Assembly (NCBI RefSeq): GCF_933775445.1
Contig: NC_065877.1
Span: 5,394,001 to 5,458,000 of the forward strand
Length of the DNA: 64,000 nucleotides
Origin: Argentina anserina
Lineage: Eukaryota > Streptophyta > Magnoliopsida > Rosales > Rosaceae
Direction: 5' to 3'
Shown: positions 1 through 11,786 of the stretch, piece after piece
Position numbering within the stretch: position 1 is the stretch's first letter
Layout of the letters: each line of letters starts with the position of its first letter
The notes under the pieces: model-generated
Told to the model about the DNA's origin: nothing
Database searches by the model: none
The model's input: the letters and a program-made list of their open reading frames with translations, nothing else
Translations under genes and position numbers: made by a program

Positions 1-450
1 CATGTACCGATTTAGTAGTACATTCATATATTTAATAGTTAATATATGAATTAATTAGAATGAAATTATATAATATTACCGCCCCAATCATATAATATCA
101 AGTCGTCTCTCATGTCTCAACTGTTTCGTCAAGTGATAAAGACATCTCATGGAAATGACCTACTTAACTACTACTATTTTAATATCCCGGGAACATAGCG
201 CCTGATCAAATGACTGCACTTTTGTGTTCACACCGTGGTCGTTGTCGCGTGCACACTGCAAACGATAGGACGTGCGTCAGTCACCCCCTAAACTGTACAT
301 GAGCTCGAGTGTGCATTACTAAATTAGCGATGCATATAAGTTTACATACAAATTGGTGAGCATAGCAATGCAGCTTGCCTGTTTCATATATAATGGGAAT
401 ACTTCGTAGCTTTATTAAAGCATGTATGTTGTGTCTTCTAGGTTGAAAGC

Positions 451-899
451 GGTGGCGGATCTAGGATACGAACATAGAACTGGCTTGAAATTGAAAGAAT
501 GCAAAAAAAAAAAAAATTGTCAGTACAATATATAACCACATAAACATTAATGTCTATAAATTCTTTAAAAATAAGTGTTAATGAATATGAAATAATATTC
601 TAAAAATCGATGACAAATTAAAATACTCAAACAAATTTTTTCTCAAATTAATTAGATTGAAACTTAATAATTCATATTTGCAGTTTCATATTCAATATAT
701 AGAATGTCAATATTAAAAAAAATACTTAAAGATTTTTTATGAGATTTAAAAATAAGAATAGCGTCATGTATAAGAAATATATGCTAATAATTCAATTATA
801 TATATACATATTTTATTAGCACTAATATATTGAAATTTTGGGATGAATATTGTAGCATGGGCTCCAGCCAGGGCAAGCCCTGGGCTTGATCCACCAGTG
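451..899. repeat. Short non-autonomous element with GTGGCGGA-type inverted ends
   Basis: The left end reads GGTGGCGGATCTAGGA. The right end, read on the other strand, starts CCACTGGTGGATCAAGCCC, an imperfect inverted match. The interior is AT-rich and non-coding. Similar ends occur at 52515-52771 and from 63678 to the window edge, so this is a dispersed family. The superfamily is uncertain; no clear target duplication was seen. Confidence 0.4.
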
Positions 900-1325
900 G
901 TTGCAAGTTTGGCATCAGCCGCATCTATGCATGTTCCGGCATATAAAATGTAGGTTTGTTTGAGGGGTTCACGGTTGTAATTATTTCCTTCTTGTCGAAA
1001 GAAAATCTTTATAAAAGATAATTAAACATTATATTGTTCTACGATACATTAAATGTATGTATTCATACATCAAATACATGTAGTTTGATTCATATTGGTA
1101 CTATACCTTATTTAAATTAACTAAAAACTTATAGATCTAACAAATTTATCTCTCCTTATTTTTTAGTTTGTTTTCCAGCAAATTTAAGTTTTTCTGCCAA
1201 ACCACCGGCAATTTGAAGGTGAGCTAATATATAAAGTTGTTCCTTATGTCATGGGTTTTTCATTTAAGTACCATATTGCATATGTTTTGATAAATTTTAA
1301 AATTTTAAATTTTACTCATCAAAAC

Positions 1326-1501
1326 TCACAATAGCAGTTAGTTTCTCAGTCGACAGTAACAGCTAGATTTATAGTTGACAGTAGCATGTACCTTCCAAGT
1401 CGACAGTAGCAGGTGTCTTCCAAGTCAACAGTAGAAGCTGGTTTTTAACTCGATAGTAGCAGTTAGTTTTTATAATCGACAGTAGCATATAACTTATTCA
1501 T
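1326..1501. repeat. 25-bp minisatellite, about 7 units
   Basis: A core close to CGACAGTAGCA recurs at 1326 (degenerate), 1351, 1376, 1401, 1426, 1451 and 1477, a spacing of 25 bp and 26 bp for the last step. The 14 bases between cores are also partly conserved, for example CCTTCCAAGT before the 1401 core and CTTCCAAGT before the 1426 core. The sequence around it is not repetitive in this way. Confidence 0.8.
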
Positions 1502-2274
1502 TGATGATAGCAAACACTATGGGTCAAAGATAAGTAAAAAAATAAAATATTTTATGACATGTGGCAACTTGCCATCATTTGGTTCTTATTTGTAAATTTT
1601 GGTCTTTATTTGCTCTATCAAATTAAGTAGTGAGTTATTTGAAAACTAAATTATTGTCTGATACTTTTGAGTAGTTTGTTATATGTAAATTAGCTCCAAC
1701 TAGTCTACCAATTATCTATGGAATCCTTCTAGTGCGCTTTGTAATATGTGAAACAATAAGGAGATTGGGAGGACAATAGATAATTTTTCAATTTTGAAAC
1801 GTCTTTTGCGAGAGGACTAGTGTTGAAATTAATTATGGTCCATCTTCTTCTTCTTTTTATTTTGAAAGGAGGTTCATCTTCTTCTAAGTTGCCATGGATA
1901 GAGTGACAAAAAAATAAACGTAAAATAAGGGTAAAACCATCTCGTAAATCATGTGTCTGTGTCTAATTTTTTTATTTTATTTTACGTGTTAACGGATCGT
2001 ATTGTGTCGACTATAGACACTCGACATGGACTGCATTGAAGTTGTTACGACTGGAGTCTTCTCAAAAGCTAAGCCCCAAGTTGAGTCCATCGGCGAGGCC
2101 CAAGTCCGTTCGTGAGACAGTGCTAGACTGGCATGAGGGGTAATTTTGGTAATCTGATGATGAAACTTCTCTTGCCACATTAAAAATCTAGGGGAGTGCT
2201 GGAGTGAGAGGGTTAGTAGTAGTTGAGAATTGCAGCCAAAGAGAAGAAAAGAAGAGAGAAAGAGAAACGAAAGG

Positions 2275-3578
2275 ATGCCGTGTTTGAACATTTCCGTCAA
2301 CGTCAGCCTCGAAGGTGTCGACACCTCCTCCATCCTCTCTGAAGCCACATCCACCGTCGCCAAGCTCATCGGCAAACCTGAGGCTGTACGACTCTCTCTC
2401 CTGATTGAACTAAATAGTCGATAAACTTTCACTGCTTTGTAGCTATTGCGAAAATCAGTTCGGTAATTTTCATTGTATGTTCATGAATTTGGGTAGGCCT
2501 AATTTATGTGCGGACAGCTCAAAAGAGATGAATGGGGTAATATTCAAGTATTGGTAGGTGTTGCATGTTAGAGATGGGAGATGCATATTCTCTATTGCTG
2601 GTTTTAGCTTCTCAAATTGTCTCAAATTATAGAGTTTCAGCTTATACGGAGTTGTATTTCAGGAGAAAGTAAAACGGTCCAGCGATATTGGATGAGACAA
2701 TCTTACTTTCTAGTTTCATGTGGGTTTTGTATCTTTGAGAAGGCAATGCCCTTTCTTTATACTTGATTTGCTTGCCATTTGGTTCTTAGTTTGTTGTTAA
2801 GTGGGTGATGCTGGATACATAGTCGTGGCTCATTATGTTGATACCCGACACCTCGCCCCCTAATTCCCTGAGTTTGGTTCTTGAATTATCTAAATATCAG
2901 TTTAATGTCTGTCTTACTTAGCTTTTGATTTATAGTTATGTTTTTTTGTACTGTGTTATTAGTTGGTTTCTTAAAGCTTTTTAGCTGTTTCTCGCTCTTG
3001 TTTGATTATGTTGGACCGATATGTAGACCTGTGTTTGGCGATATGTATGCAGTATGTCATGATTGTGCTGAAGGGATCAGTTCCCATATCTTTTGGAGGG
3101 ACTGAGCAGCCAGCTGCTTATGGTGAGTTGGTCTCCATTGGTGGCCTGAGCCCTGATGTGAACAAGAAGTTGAGTGCTGCAATTTCCTCAATCCTTGAGG
3201 CCAAGCTGTCTGTGCCCAAGTCACGATTCTTTCTGAAGTTCTATGATACCAAGGCAAGTCATCTCACCTTTCTTAGTTTCCAGAAGAAGGGTCTTTGACA
3301 CATTGTCATGCATGCGTTTTTTCTCATTGCATTCTTCCTGTTTGTTTAGGCGCATCAGAGTCAAGAACATGCTCAGTGTTTGCATGCTTTACACCAGAAC
3401 TAGATCATGTAAATATGTCTTTACTATCTAAAAACTGCATAGTTCTGTGTAGCTTTTCTCGAGAATCAAACTCATGTTTCTTTAGAAAACTGTTTCCATG
3501 TGTTACCACTTTAAATGAATCTGATGCTTCAATATTTTGCAGGGCTCCAACTTTGGATGGAATGGATCAACCTTTTAG
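2275..3578 (+). CDS. MDL2: MIF/D-dopachrome tautomerase-like protein (MDL family)
   Basis: Three exons, 2275-2385, 3053-3253 and 3543-3578, encode 115 residues, the usual plant length. The protein starts MPCLNISVNV and ends WNGSTF. Family features visible are Pro2, which becomes the N-terminal catalytic proline after Met removal, the GKPE segment with its conserved lysine, the KGSVPISFGGTEQPAAYG core and the FYDTKGSNFGWNGSTF tail. The animal MIF CXXC oxidoreductase motif is absent, as in plant homologues. Tautomerase activity is expected but the physiological substrate in plants is unclear. Intron 1 is GT-AG; intron 2 starts with GCAAGT, a GC-AG intron, and only this donor restores the conserved C-terminus. 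The choice of MDL2 over MDL1/3 rests on its position next to the PRA1 gene. Confidence 0.9.
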
Positions 3579-4794
3579 AAGATGTGCTTAGGATGTCCTA
3601 AATGCAAAAATCAGCAAACTCTATTGCCAATTGTGATTTGGTATCATACAATACTGGCAAGAACGTTGTTATTTTATTTGTGTGCTCAGTTAGAACCTAT
3701 TGGAAACATTTAAATGCATGTCTGCCAGCGTTGGCACAACTTCTTGTTCACTTAAGATGATGAATAGATTTCAACAGTCATTTCTCACCGTTGAAGCTCC
3801 ACTCTGTCAAAAGACAGAGCCGCTGGAATTGCTCTAAGATTGGAATGGATTTCAACAGTCATTTCTCATCATTAGTACTCATTAATGATGCTATGGTAGA
3901 CGGGGTTTGTTTGCATGCTTTCTGGTTCTTCTGATTCAATTGGAGGTGTAGTCATTAAGCTGTCTTGCATTTTTATATCTTTCAGTAATTTTCAGTTCTT
4001 CTACTTCAACTAAGTTTCTACTGGAGTTTAAATCTTGACCAGCGAAGGCATCATCTATTATCCGCTGTCGTTTGGAATCTATTTAGTTTGGTTAGCTAGA
4101 TTCATGTCTAATTTGTAGCTGATGATCTGGTGCTCTAGATTTTTGTTGTGCTTTATTGATAGAGATTCTAAATTAGAGTCCCTCAAATCTTCCAAGTATG
4201 CAACCATAGATTAATTATATCCATGAAAGCATAGAGATTAAGTTTGTGTGAATCTATTTTAGATTTTTAGGTGTTTTATTCAAAGTCCTTTGTTTTATGA
4301 CACTTTTTCTTTCACACCTGAATTCTTCCTTGTTAACGCTTGAATTCTCTGTCTGCTTCACTTGACGGTTATTGTTATGCTAGCCGATTATCTTGTTAAC
4401 TTCTATTTGCTCTATATCATGACCAAAATGACCACAGTTGGTCGCGAAGAAGCCTATTTAGGAGGTCGATTTACCAAAGTCCGAAAATGATAATGAAGAG
4501 GAAAAATAAAATCAAAATAGAGGTCCTAAAATAATTTAGCCCCTATTTTACTCTTCTAGAAAAAATAGAAAAAAGGAAATTGAGTGGAAGAGACTTTCGT
4601 TGACTCATTACCGGTTTTACACCGTCAATCCAAACCCCCAGAAGCTTCCCCCCACCCCAGTTGATAAACTTTTTAACCTTGTTTCCAAAGTAAAAATCCC
4701 CCGGGTTTTTACTTTTTACCCGGGTTTCGTCGTCATAACCGTAACCGTAACCGCTAAGCAAAGAAAACACGTCTATTTCCATCCACCTTCCTCT

Positions 4795-4800
4795 TATAAA
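4795..4800 (+). promoter_or_regulatory. TATA box of the PRA1 gene
   Basis: TATAAA lies 82 bp before the PRA1 start codon, giving an expected short leader of roughly 50 nt. Position and sequence fit; no experimental support. Confidence 0.5.
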
Positions 4801-4881
4801 CCCAAAAAGGCTCTCTCAGATCTTTACAACCCTTCACAAAATCCCAGAGAGAAGAAAATTCCAGATCCAAATCCACCGACA

Positions 4882-5556
4882 ATGTCAACCACCGTCCCAC
4901 CCGTCCTCCCTATCTCCACCACCACCGTCGCCGCCGCCGGCTCCATCGAGTCCCAATCCCAGCCTCCGATCGCCACCCCTGCCTTCCGCGCCTTCATCAA
5001 CCACATCACCGACACCGTCCGCAACGGCCTCTCCCAGCGCCGCCCCTGGGCCGAGCTCGCCGACCGCTCCGCCTTCGCCAAACCCGAATCCTTCTCCGAC
5101 GCCACCGTCCGCGTCCGCAAGAACTACTCCTACTTCCGCGTCAACTACCTCGCCGTCGTCGCCTCCATCGTCGCCGTCTCCCTCTTCACCCACCCCTTCT
5201 CCCTCGTCGTCCTCCTCGGCCTCCTCGCCGCCTGGCTCTTCCTCTACCTCTTCCGCCCCTCCGATCAGCCCCTCGTCATCTTCGGCCGGACCTTCTCCGA
5301 CACCCAGACCTTGCTCGGCCTCGTCGCCCTCAGCGTCTTCGTCGTCTTCCTCACCTCCGTCGGATCCGTCCTCATCTCCGCCCTCATGGTCGGAGTCGCC
5401 GTCGTTCTTGTTCACGGTGCTATTAGGGTTCCGGAAGATCTCTTCTTGGATGACCAAGACACTTCCGCCTCCACCGGATTCTTGTCCTTCCTCAACGGCG
5501 CAGCTTCCAATGTTGCCGCCGCCACCGCTCCGGCAATGGCTGCCGCTCGCGGTTGA
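4882..5556 (+). CDS. PRA1B4: PRA1 family protein B (prenylated Rab acceptor)
   Basis: Intronless, 224 residues. The open frame runs upstream to about 4600, but the first ATG in good context, just after a TATA box and leader, is at 4882. The protein has a Ser/Thr/Pro-rich N-terminus, then the family signatures RPWAEL (residues 54-59) and RVRKNYSYFRVNY (77-89). Two long hydrophobic blocks follow (about 89-124 and 142-182), each long enough to be a hairpin or two membrane passes, and an Ala-rich tail. PRA1 proteins sit in ER, Golgi and endosomal membranes and help Rab GTPase delivery in vesicle traffic. The coding region is strikingly GC- and C3-rich compared with the flanks, which creates a long antisense open frame (4885-5457) that is not a gene. 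Subtype B4/B5 is inferred from collinearity. Confidence 0.92.
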   Translation: MSTTVPPVLPISTTTVAAAGSIESQSQPPIATPAFRAFINHITDTVRNGLSQRRPWAELADRSAFAKPESFSDATVRVRKNYSYFRVNYLAVVASIVAVSLFTHPFSLVVLLGLLAAWLFLYLFRPSDQPLVIFGRTFSDTQTLLGLVALSVFVVFLTSVGSVLISALMVGVAVVLVHGAIRVPEDLFLDDQDTSASTGFLSFLNGAASNVAAATAPAMAAARG

Positions 5557-7740
5557 TCATCACCGCCATTGGTGAAATTAGTTGATTCATATATAGCTTC
5601 TTTTTTCATCCCAGCAAAAAAAAACAAATAAATTTGACGATTTTGTCCTATAAATATATATGTAGGGTGGTTTTTTTTGGTGCAATCTGTATGGATCTGT
5701 GTATCTTAATTCTGATTTAGATGTTAGCAAATTCAAACTCTCATTGTTCCCTTGTTGGATCTGTCTATCAGAGTCGTGGTCCTCTTTTGTTTTCCCTTTA
5801 TTTGATTCAGATACGAATTGTAATTGCTACAGATCATTGATATAATCGATATTTTTTTGTTCTATGATGTGCAAATTTGGAATCTAATTTGTTTATATGA
5901 TCTCGCAAATTCATGATTGCTTTGTTATAGCTACATTGTTCGATATCAGGCACGCTAGGCTTTGTATACGACATTTGATTACTAGTTTGGATGAGACATT
6001 TTGTTCAACTCTGCCCATTTTGATTATATTTTATCTCCATAAGCCAGTTTTAGTTTGTTGTTTTTTTCTAAATTTGTGGCACTTTCCTGAATGTATGTTT
6101 TCTAAAGCTTTTAACAACAGCTGCATTGTTAGAAACGACCTAATTCCACATTGTTTAGAAATGATATTCTTTTTGTGACCGCCTTGACTCTAGACTAATG
6201 CTGCAGTTTCCTAGTTCTTTACATCTACGTGGTTTAGATGGTACATATGGAACCTCAAAGGTATATGCTTTGATGAATCTGTTTAATAAATACAATGATA
6301 TAATGTGCATCTTTAATAGATCAGGATTGGAGCTTAATGTCCAGGATAGAGTGCAGTATATGGATTCATCTATGTTAATCTTAGTTCCGTTCACACGGTC
6401 GGTAGCTGATTATGAATTCATGCTCAACTATCATTTGATGTAAATCTAAAAGTAAGGAGAATTTTTTTAAAATTGAGTTATTTTGTTTTCAACATTTGGA
6501 TTTGTAAAAATCCAATGGTGGTTGAACATGAATTTCATGGTCATCTACTGAACGTGTGAATGAGATTGATGTTAACCTAGTGCAAAACTAACAGAGATGT
6601 TGAAATCATAGCCTTGGTAGCTTTATGAGAAATCACGACTGCACATATATGCGGAACTGAAGATGGAAATAATTTACATACAAGGCTGCAGGCGATACTG
6701 CATCAGGGTCTAAGTTGGGAGTGGAGATCAAGGGTCTTTAATAGTTTCTATATTATGATCAGGATATCACTTTTGGTTCTCATTAGATTGAGGATCTCAT
6801 TAGCAAGTCTTGTGCCGGTTTTAGTTGACCGCACCACATTCTGATTCGGTGATTCCTGAGGGATAAACTGCTTGCTTCAGAAGTTCAAACCACATCTACT
6901 ATTCAAAAAAGCTGGTTTCTCAGTTTTTGCATGTGTTATCGATTTAGACTCTGTCTCCCTTTCATTATCTTCACTCCTGGGTTGGGTAAGGGCTGGTTGA
7001 GGGGACCTTTCCTGTGACTCCTGCTTCTTATTTCAGTTGCTTTGGCGATTATTGATTGAGGTGCCTTTATATGTGTACCCCTTTTGTTTCTCAAGGGGAA
7101 GGAAGGCCTCTTCCCGTGAACATTGCCAACACTCCCAATAGGCACAGTAGTTAACTGTATGAGGTATAATTCGCATAACGAATCCCCAGAACGACTTTAG
7201 TCTTCAGTTTCTGCTCCCTCATTGCTCTTCAGCGACAGCTAGCTAGTGAGTCTTAAAGGTGATAGGGTTCTCGAGATTTGAATGAAACTGTTCTCTTACA
7301 CCAGTTCAAAGAACAATGCTTTTAATCAACAGTTCAACACCAGTTTAGCTCATGATTGTGCAGAAAGGTAAACTTTAGCATTCATGATAAAAGTTTCGCA
7401 CAGGTAAACATGCTGTCAAAAAGACCAGCTAAACTGTTGTGGTCAGAGCACGGCCATTATAGTATTTCTGGCTGCAGTGACAATATGGCCGAACCAATTT
7501 TGGTTGTTATTCTTGGCTCGAAGCGGCAGCAGCAGCTTATAGCTTTATTGATATTATTATTTTTGCCGGGTACTGACCAGTGAAAAATAGCCGTTGTTTA
7601 CGACCCAATTTTTCAACCCTACCGTTATATGGAGGAAGTGCATGATGGGAAGAAAAACTAGCCGTTGTCATTAACAAAGATGAAAGATGCCTCATGAGTC
7701 AAGAAAACGACCCCATTCTTCACCTGATTCTGTGTCCTCT
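5557..7740. other. Intergenic region, 3' flank of PRA1 and 5' flank of the LRR kinase
   Basis: About 2.2 kb with only short uninformative open frames and no protein family recognised. The first few hundred bases should be the 3' UTR of the PRA1 gene. No clear transposon ends were seen. Confidence 0.5.
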
Positions 7741-7749
7741 GCCTCTTCT

Positions 7750-7758
7750 AAACCCTAA
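7750..7758 (+). promoter_or_regulatory. Telo-box (AAACCCTAA)
   Basis: One copy of the plant telo-box AAACCCTAA sits 210 bp before the LRR kinase start codon. Such boxes are frequent in promoters of genes expressed in dividing cells. A single 9-bp match can be chance. Confidence 0.35.
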
Positions 7759-7957
7759 ACAATAATTATTTTTTCCACTCAGATCCTCCAACTGCCTCAA
7801 TCATTTCTCCCCCTTCTTATTTAGCTTTTCATTTCATCATTTGTTTGCCAACTTCACCACCTCTCTTCTTCCATTCTCTCTACCTAAGAACATAACAGAT
7901 ACTCAGTAATCTGAATCAAAATTGGTGCTCGTCTTCTTCGAAACAGAAGCTCTCTTC

Positions 7958-7978
7958 ATGTTCTTTGATGGACAATAA
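7958..7978 (+). other. Short upstream ORF overlapping the IMK2-like start codon
   Basis: ATG at 7958 opens a six-codon frame (MFFDGQ) that ends in TAA at 7976-7978, overlapping the main ATG at 7968 in another frame. If it is in the mature leader, ribosomes starting there would pass the main start. Whether it is transcribed is not visible from sequence. Confidence 0.4.
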
Positions 7979-10520
7979 GTTCATCCATGCCTTACTCATT
8001 GTTCAGCTTCTTGTTTTCACTTGTAGACCTGTTTTTGGAGAGGGAGATGGAATAGTTGTCAGCCGAGCTGATTATCTAGCACTTCGAGCATTCAAGCAGG
8101 AGCTTATCGATTTGAAAGGCTTGCTGCGGAGCTGGAACGACAGTGGCTATGGAGTTTGCTCTGGTGGGTGGGCTGGAATCAAGTGTGTCAAGGGGAAGGT
8201 CATTGCAATACAGCTTCCATGGAAGAGACTCGGGGGTCGAATCTCCGAGAAGATCGGGCAGCTTCAGGGGCTTCGAAAGCTCAGCTTACATGACAATGTG
8301 CTAGGTGGTCCTGTCCCTGCGGCTCTCGGATTGCTTCCCAATCTCAGAGGGGTATACCTCTTCAATAACCGGCTTTCGGGTGCTGTCCCTGCTTCAATTG
8401 GTAACTGCCATCTTCTTCAAACTCTTGATTTGAGCAACAATGCACTTCGTGGTTCTATTCCTAGTCTTGCAAACTCCTCTAGGTTGTTTAGGCTTAATTT
8501 GAGCTTCAATTCATTTTCTGGTTCAGTCCCAACTAGTCTCACCAAGTCTAATTCCATTATTTTTCTTGCTCTACAACACAACAACCTTTCTGGTTCCATT
8601 CCAAGCACTTGGGGTGGAACAAACAGGACTTCCCAGCTTAAGTTCTTGACCCTTGATCATAATCTCATCTCTGGAACTATCCCAAGCTCTTTGAGCAAGT
8701 TGGGTTTTCTTGAAGAGATGTCTCTGAGCAATAACCAGATTACAGGAACCTTACCCAATGAACTAGGAGAGCTCACAAGGCTCCAGAAGCTAGACTTATC
8801 CAACAATGCTCTCAATGGAAGCATTCCTACAAGCTTTTCCAATTTGTCCTCAATGGTGACATTAAATCTAGAAGGCAATCGCCTAGATAACCAAATTCCA
8901 GAAGTCCAGAAAATGCAAAACCTCTCGGTACTTAATCTGAGGAGTAATGAGTTCAGCGGTCATATTCCAGCTTCTATTGGGAATATCTCTGGGATTAATC
9001 AAGTTGATTTATCCAAAAACAATTTCACTGGAGAAATCCCTACTTCTTTTACCAGCCTAGCCAACCTCACTTCCTTCAATGTTTCTTACAACAATCTATC
9101 TGGCTTGGTCCCATCTCTCCTATCCAAAAAGTTCAATTCCAGCTCTTTTGTGGGAAATCTCCAGCTATGTGGCTACAGTGCTTCGACTCAATGTTCTTCT
9201 CCACCACATCAGAATCTTACAGTACCAACAAAAGAGCCTTTGAAGAAAAAGCATCACCACAGACTGAGTACAAGGGACATAATTTTCATAGCAGCAGGTA
9301 TTGTCCTAGCGGTTCTGCTTCTATTCTGCTGCTGTTTGCTGCTATGTTTGATCAGGAAGAGGTCTGTATTGAAAGGAAATAATAGCAAAACCGCCAAGCA
9401 ACCGGCCACTGGGAGTATCGACAAGGCAGTTCCTGCAGGCGCTGTGGTTTCATCTGGGGGTGAAGCTGGTGGGAAGCTTGTGCACTTTGATGGGCCATTT
9501 GTGTTTACTGCTGATGATCTATTGTGTGCCACTGCCGAGATAATGGGGAAGAGTACATATGGGACAGCATACAAGGCAACATTGGAGGAGGGTAATCAGG
9601 TTGCAGTGAAGAGGTTGAGGGAAAAGACTACAAAGGGTCACAAGGAGTTCGAAACTGAAGCTGCAGCAATTGGGAAGATTCGTCACCCAAATCTCTTAGC
9701 ACTCAGGGCCTATTACTTGGGTCCCAAGGGAGAGAAGCTCCTTGTCTTTGATTTCATGCCTAAAGGCAGCCTTGCCTCATTTCTTCATGGTAAGTTAACT
9801 AACTAGCTCATGAAATTTTTGGAGTAGTCTTGATTTTAGAGTTTTGTAGAAGTCTAGATAAGGTCCTCAATTTCATGTGTAATGTCTATTGATTATGCAG
9901 CTCGCGGACCAGAAATGGTCATTGATTGGCCGACAAGGATGAACATAGCCATTGGAGTCACAAGAGGAGTGTGCCATCTCCACAACCAGGAGAACATCAT
10001 ACATGGGAACCTCACATCCAGCAACATATTACTCGATGAGCAGACCAATGCTCACATTGCAGACTATGGCCTTTCTCGCCTCATGACCCCTGCTGCCAAC
10101 ACCAATGTGATTGCCACTGCAGGGACCCTCGGCTACAACGCGCCAGAGCTCTCAAAGACCAAGAAGAGCACCGAAAAGACTGATGTCTACAGCCTTGGAG
10201 TGATCATATTGGAGCTCCTAACAGGAAAATCGCCTGGAGAGCCAATGAATGGCTTGGACTTGCCCCAGTGGGTGGCATCGATTGTTAAAGAGGAGTGGAC
10301 TAATGAAGTTTTTGATTTGGAGCTTATAAGGGATGTTCCGATCATAGGTGATCAGCTGCTTAACACATTGAAGTTGGCTCTGCATTGTGTGGATCCCTCC
10401 CCGGCCGCAAGACCAGAGGCTCAGCAAGTTCTGCAGCAGCTAGAAGAGAATAAGCCGCCTGAGGCACATGTTGGCTCTGCTGAAGAAGGAACAGAAGTAC
10501 CAGCATCAGCAACCGAGTAA
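7968..10520 (+). CDS. IMK2: LRR receptor-like pseudokinase, IMK2 type
   Basis: Two exons, 7968-9789 and 9901-10520, encode 813 residues. Order: signal peptide (about 1-25), LRRNT segment with [19 protein letters not shown], about eleven extracellular leucine-rich repeats with many N-glycosylation sites, a single membrane helix (about 437-462), a basic juxtamembrane stretch and a kinase-like domain (about 515-790). Beta-3 Lys548 (VAVK) is kept, but the HRD motif is HGN (642-644), so the catalytic Asp is replaced by Asn644, and DFG is DYG (662-664). The family is therefore thought to signal as a pseudokinase at the plasma membrane. Similarity to Arabidopsis INFLORESCENCE MERISTEM RECEPTOR-LIKE KINASE 2 as I recall it is strong across the whole length, including [20 protein letters not shown]. 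The intron splits an Ala codon. Upstream in-frame TTG is ignored; the first ATG is used. Confidence 0.93.
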
Positions 10521-10559
10521 AAGAATGTTTCTCATCTTCATCTATAAATTTGTTCAAAA

Positions 10560-11700
10560 GGAGTAGAGGGGATATGTAGGCATGAAATTCTTTTGTTACT
10601 AGTATACGTATATATAGGTTATTGTGTTATTCTTTTTATTGAGGATAATAATGATGTACTCAAAACGAGTTGTGGTTCTGTAACAATCAGCAGAATTCAT
10701 GATCAATATGCAATTGCAAAGTTTAATTGTTTACATCCTCCTACATTCTGTGGTTGATACCAAAGCATTTTTCCATACCAGCCATATTGGATTTGCACCA
10801 TTTTACCCATTGAGTAATTTTTAGTGTGGCTTTCCAAAAAACCAGATTATAGTGATTAGGGTCTGAGGCTGAATAAGTTCAGTGGCTCACTCTATAGTCT
10901 ATATCAGTGTTCATAACTTCATAAAACTGTAGAACGAGGACAGTTGGAGCAAAATTTCGTATCACTTTATTTAACTCTATCATCTCCACAGTATGGCTAG
11001 TAGCACAGGAAAAGTATGTTTAGGAAAGAGCTCCATTTCTGATATTCATGTCCTATATGTGGAAGCGGGCAAGTATGGAAGCAGAGCACATTTCACTACT
11101 TCGTTTTTCTGCATTGAAATTCTATGTGATGAAGATCTTGACAACTATCTATAAATGCACCGAGCAAATTGCATGAAGAGATGAATATTATGTATAGATG
11201 TTTTATTGTACCAGTAAGAACTACGATGTATAAGATAGTAATGGAAATTAAAATGACATATTACAACAAAAGGATTGAAAATGAATAGCATGTGCACAGT
11301 GATGATGATGAAGTGCATGCTTGAAAATAATCGACCAAATAAAAAAAACAATTGGATGAGCTAAAAGCTAAATTCACATAATATAATATAGATAGAGAAA
11401 ATAAATCAAGAAAAATTTCATGACTTTACTTGTTGTGATTATAATCGATTTGTAATCACACTATTTTAGAATATTACTGTCACGCCAATCGTTGAAAGAA
11501 ATATACATCAATCATAATTAAAGTCGATAGTAGTTTGTATACGTAATTGCTGAGATTTATTTTAACTATTTGATCCTATGTAATGTCGTGGTTCGAACAA
11601 AAACACTTTGAATTAAAATACTTGTGCAATTATGAATTAACTAATGCACACCTTCATTCCATTAACTCGTGTTTTTTCAATTATTACCGGTGAAAGCTTT
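10560..11700. other. Intergenic region between IMK2-like and BRISC-subunit genes
   Basis: AT-rich sequence with no recognisable gene or element. The left part is the 3' UTR of the LRR kinase gene; the right end just before 11787 is the leader of the next gene. Confidence 0.5.
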
Positions 11701-11786
11701 ACTTGGCAATCTTAAAGATCACTTGGCATCTACCAAACCTCGTCCCCGTTCACCATTTTTACTTCTCCATCTCTCTCTCTGGTGCA

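Larger units (their letters stand above)
1..2229. other. Intergenic spacer, repeat-rich, no gene seen
   Basis: AT-rich sequence with no convincing coding region. It holds a small element with GTGGCGGA-type ends (451-899) and a 25-bp minisatellite (1326-1501), both listed separately. The right end, from about 2100, is probably the promoter and leader of the MIF-like gene. Confidence 0.6.

Noticed and set aside
4885..5457. 190-codon open frame opposite the PRA1 gene
   Set aside because: It is the mirror of a C-rich coding region and encodes only Asp/Glu/Gly-rich sequence; no family resemblance.
7356..7583. 75-codon frame before the LRR kinase gene
   Set aside because: No family resemblance; probably chance in the promoter region.
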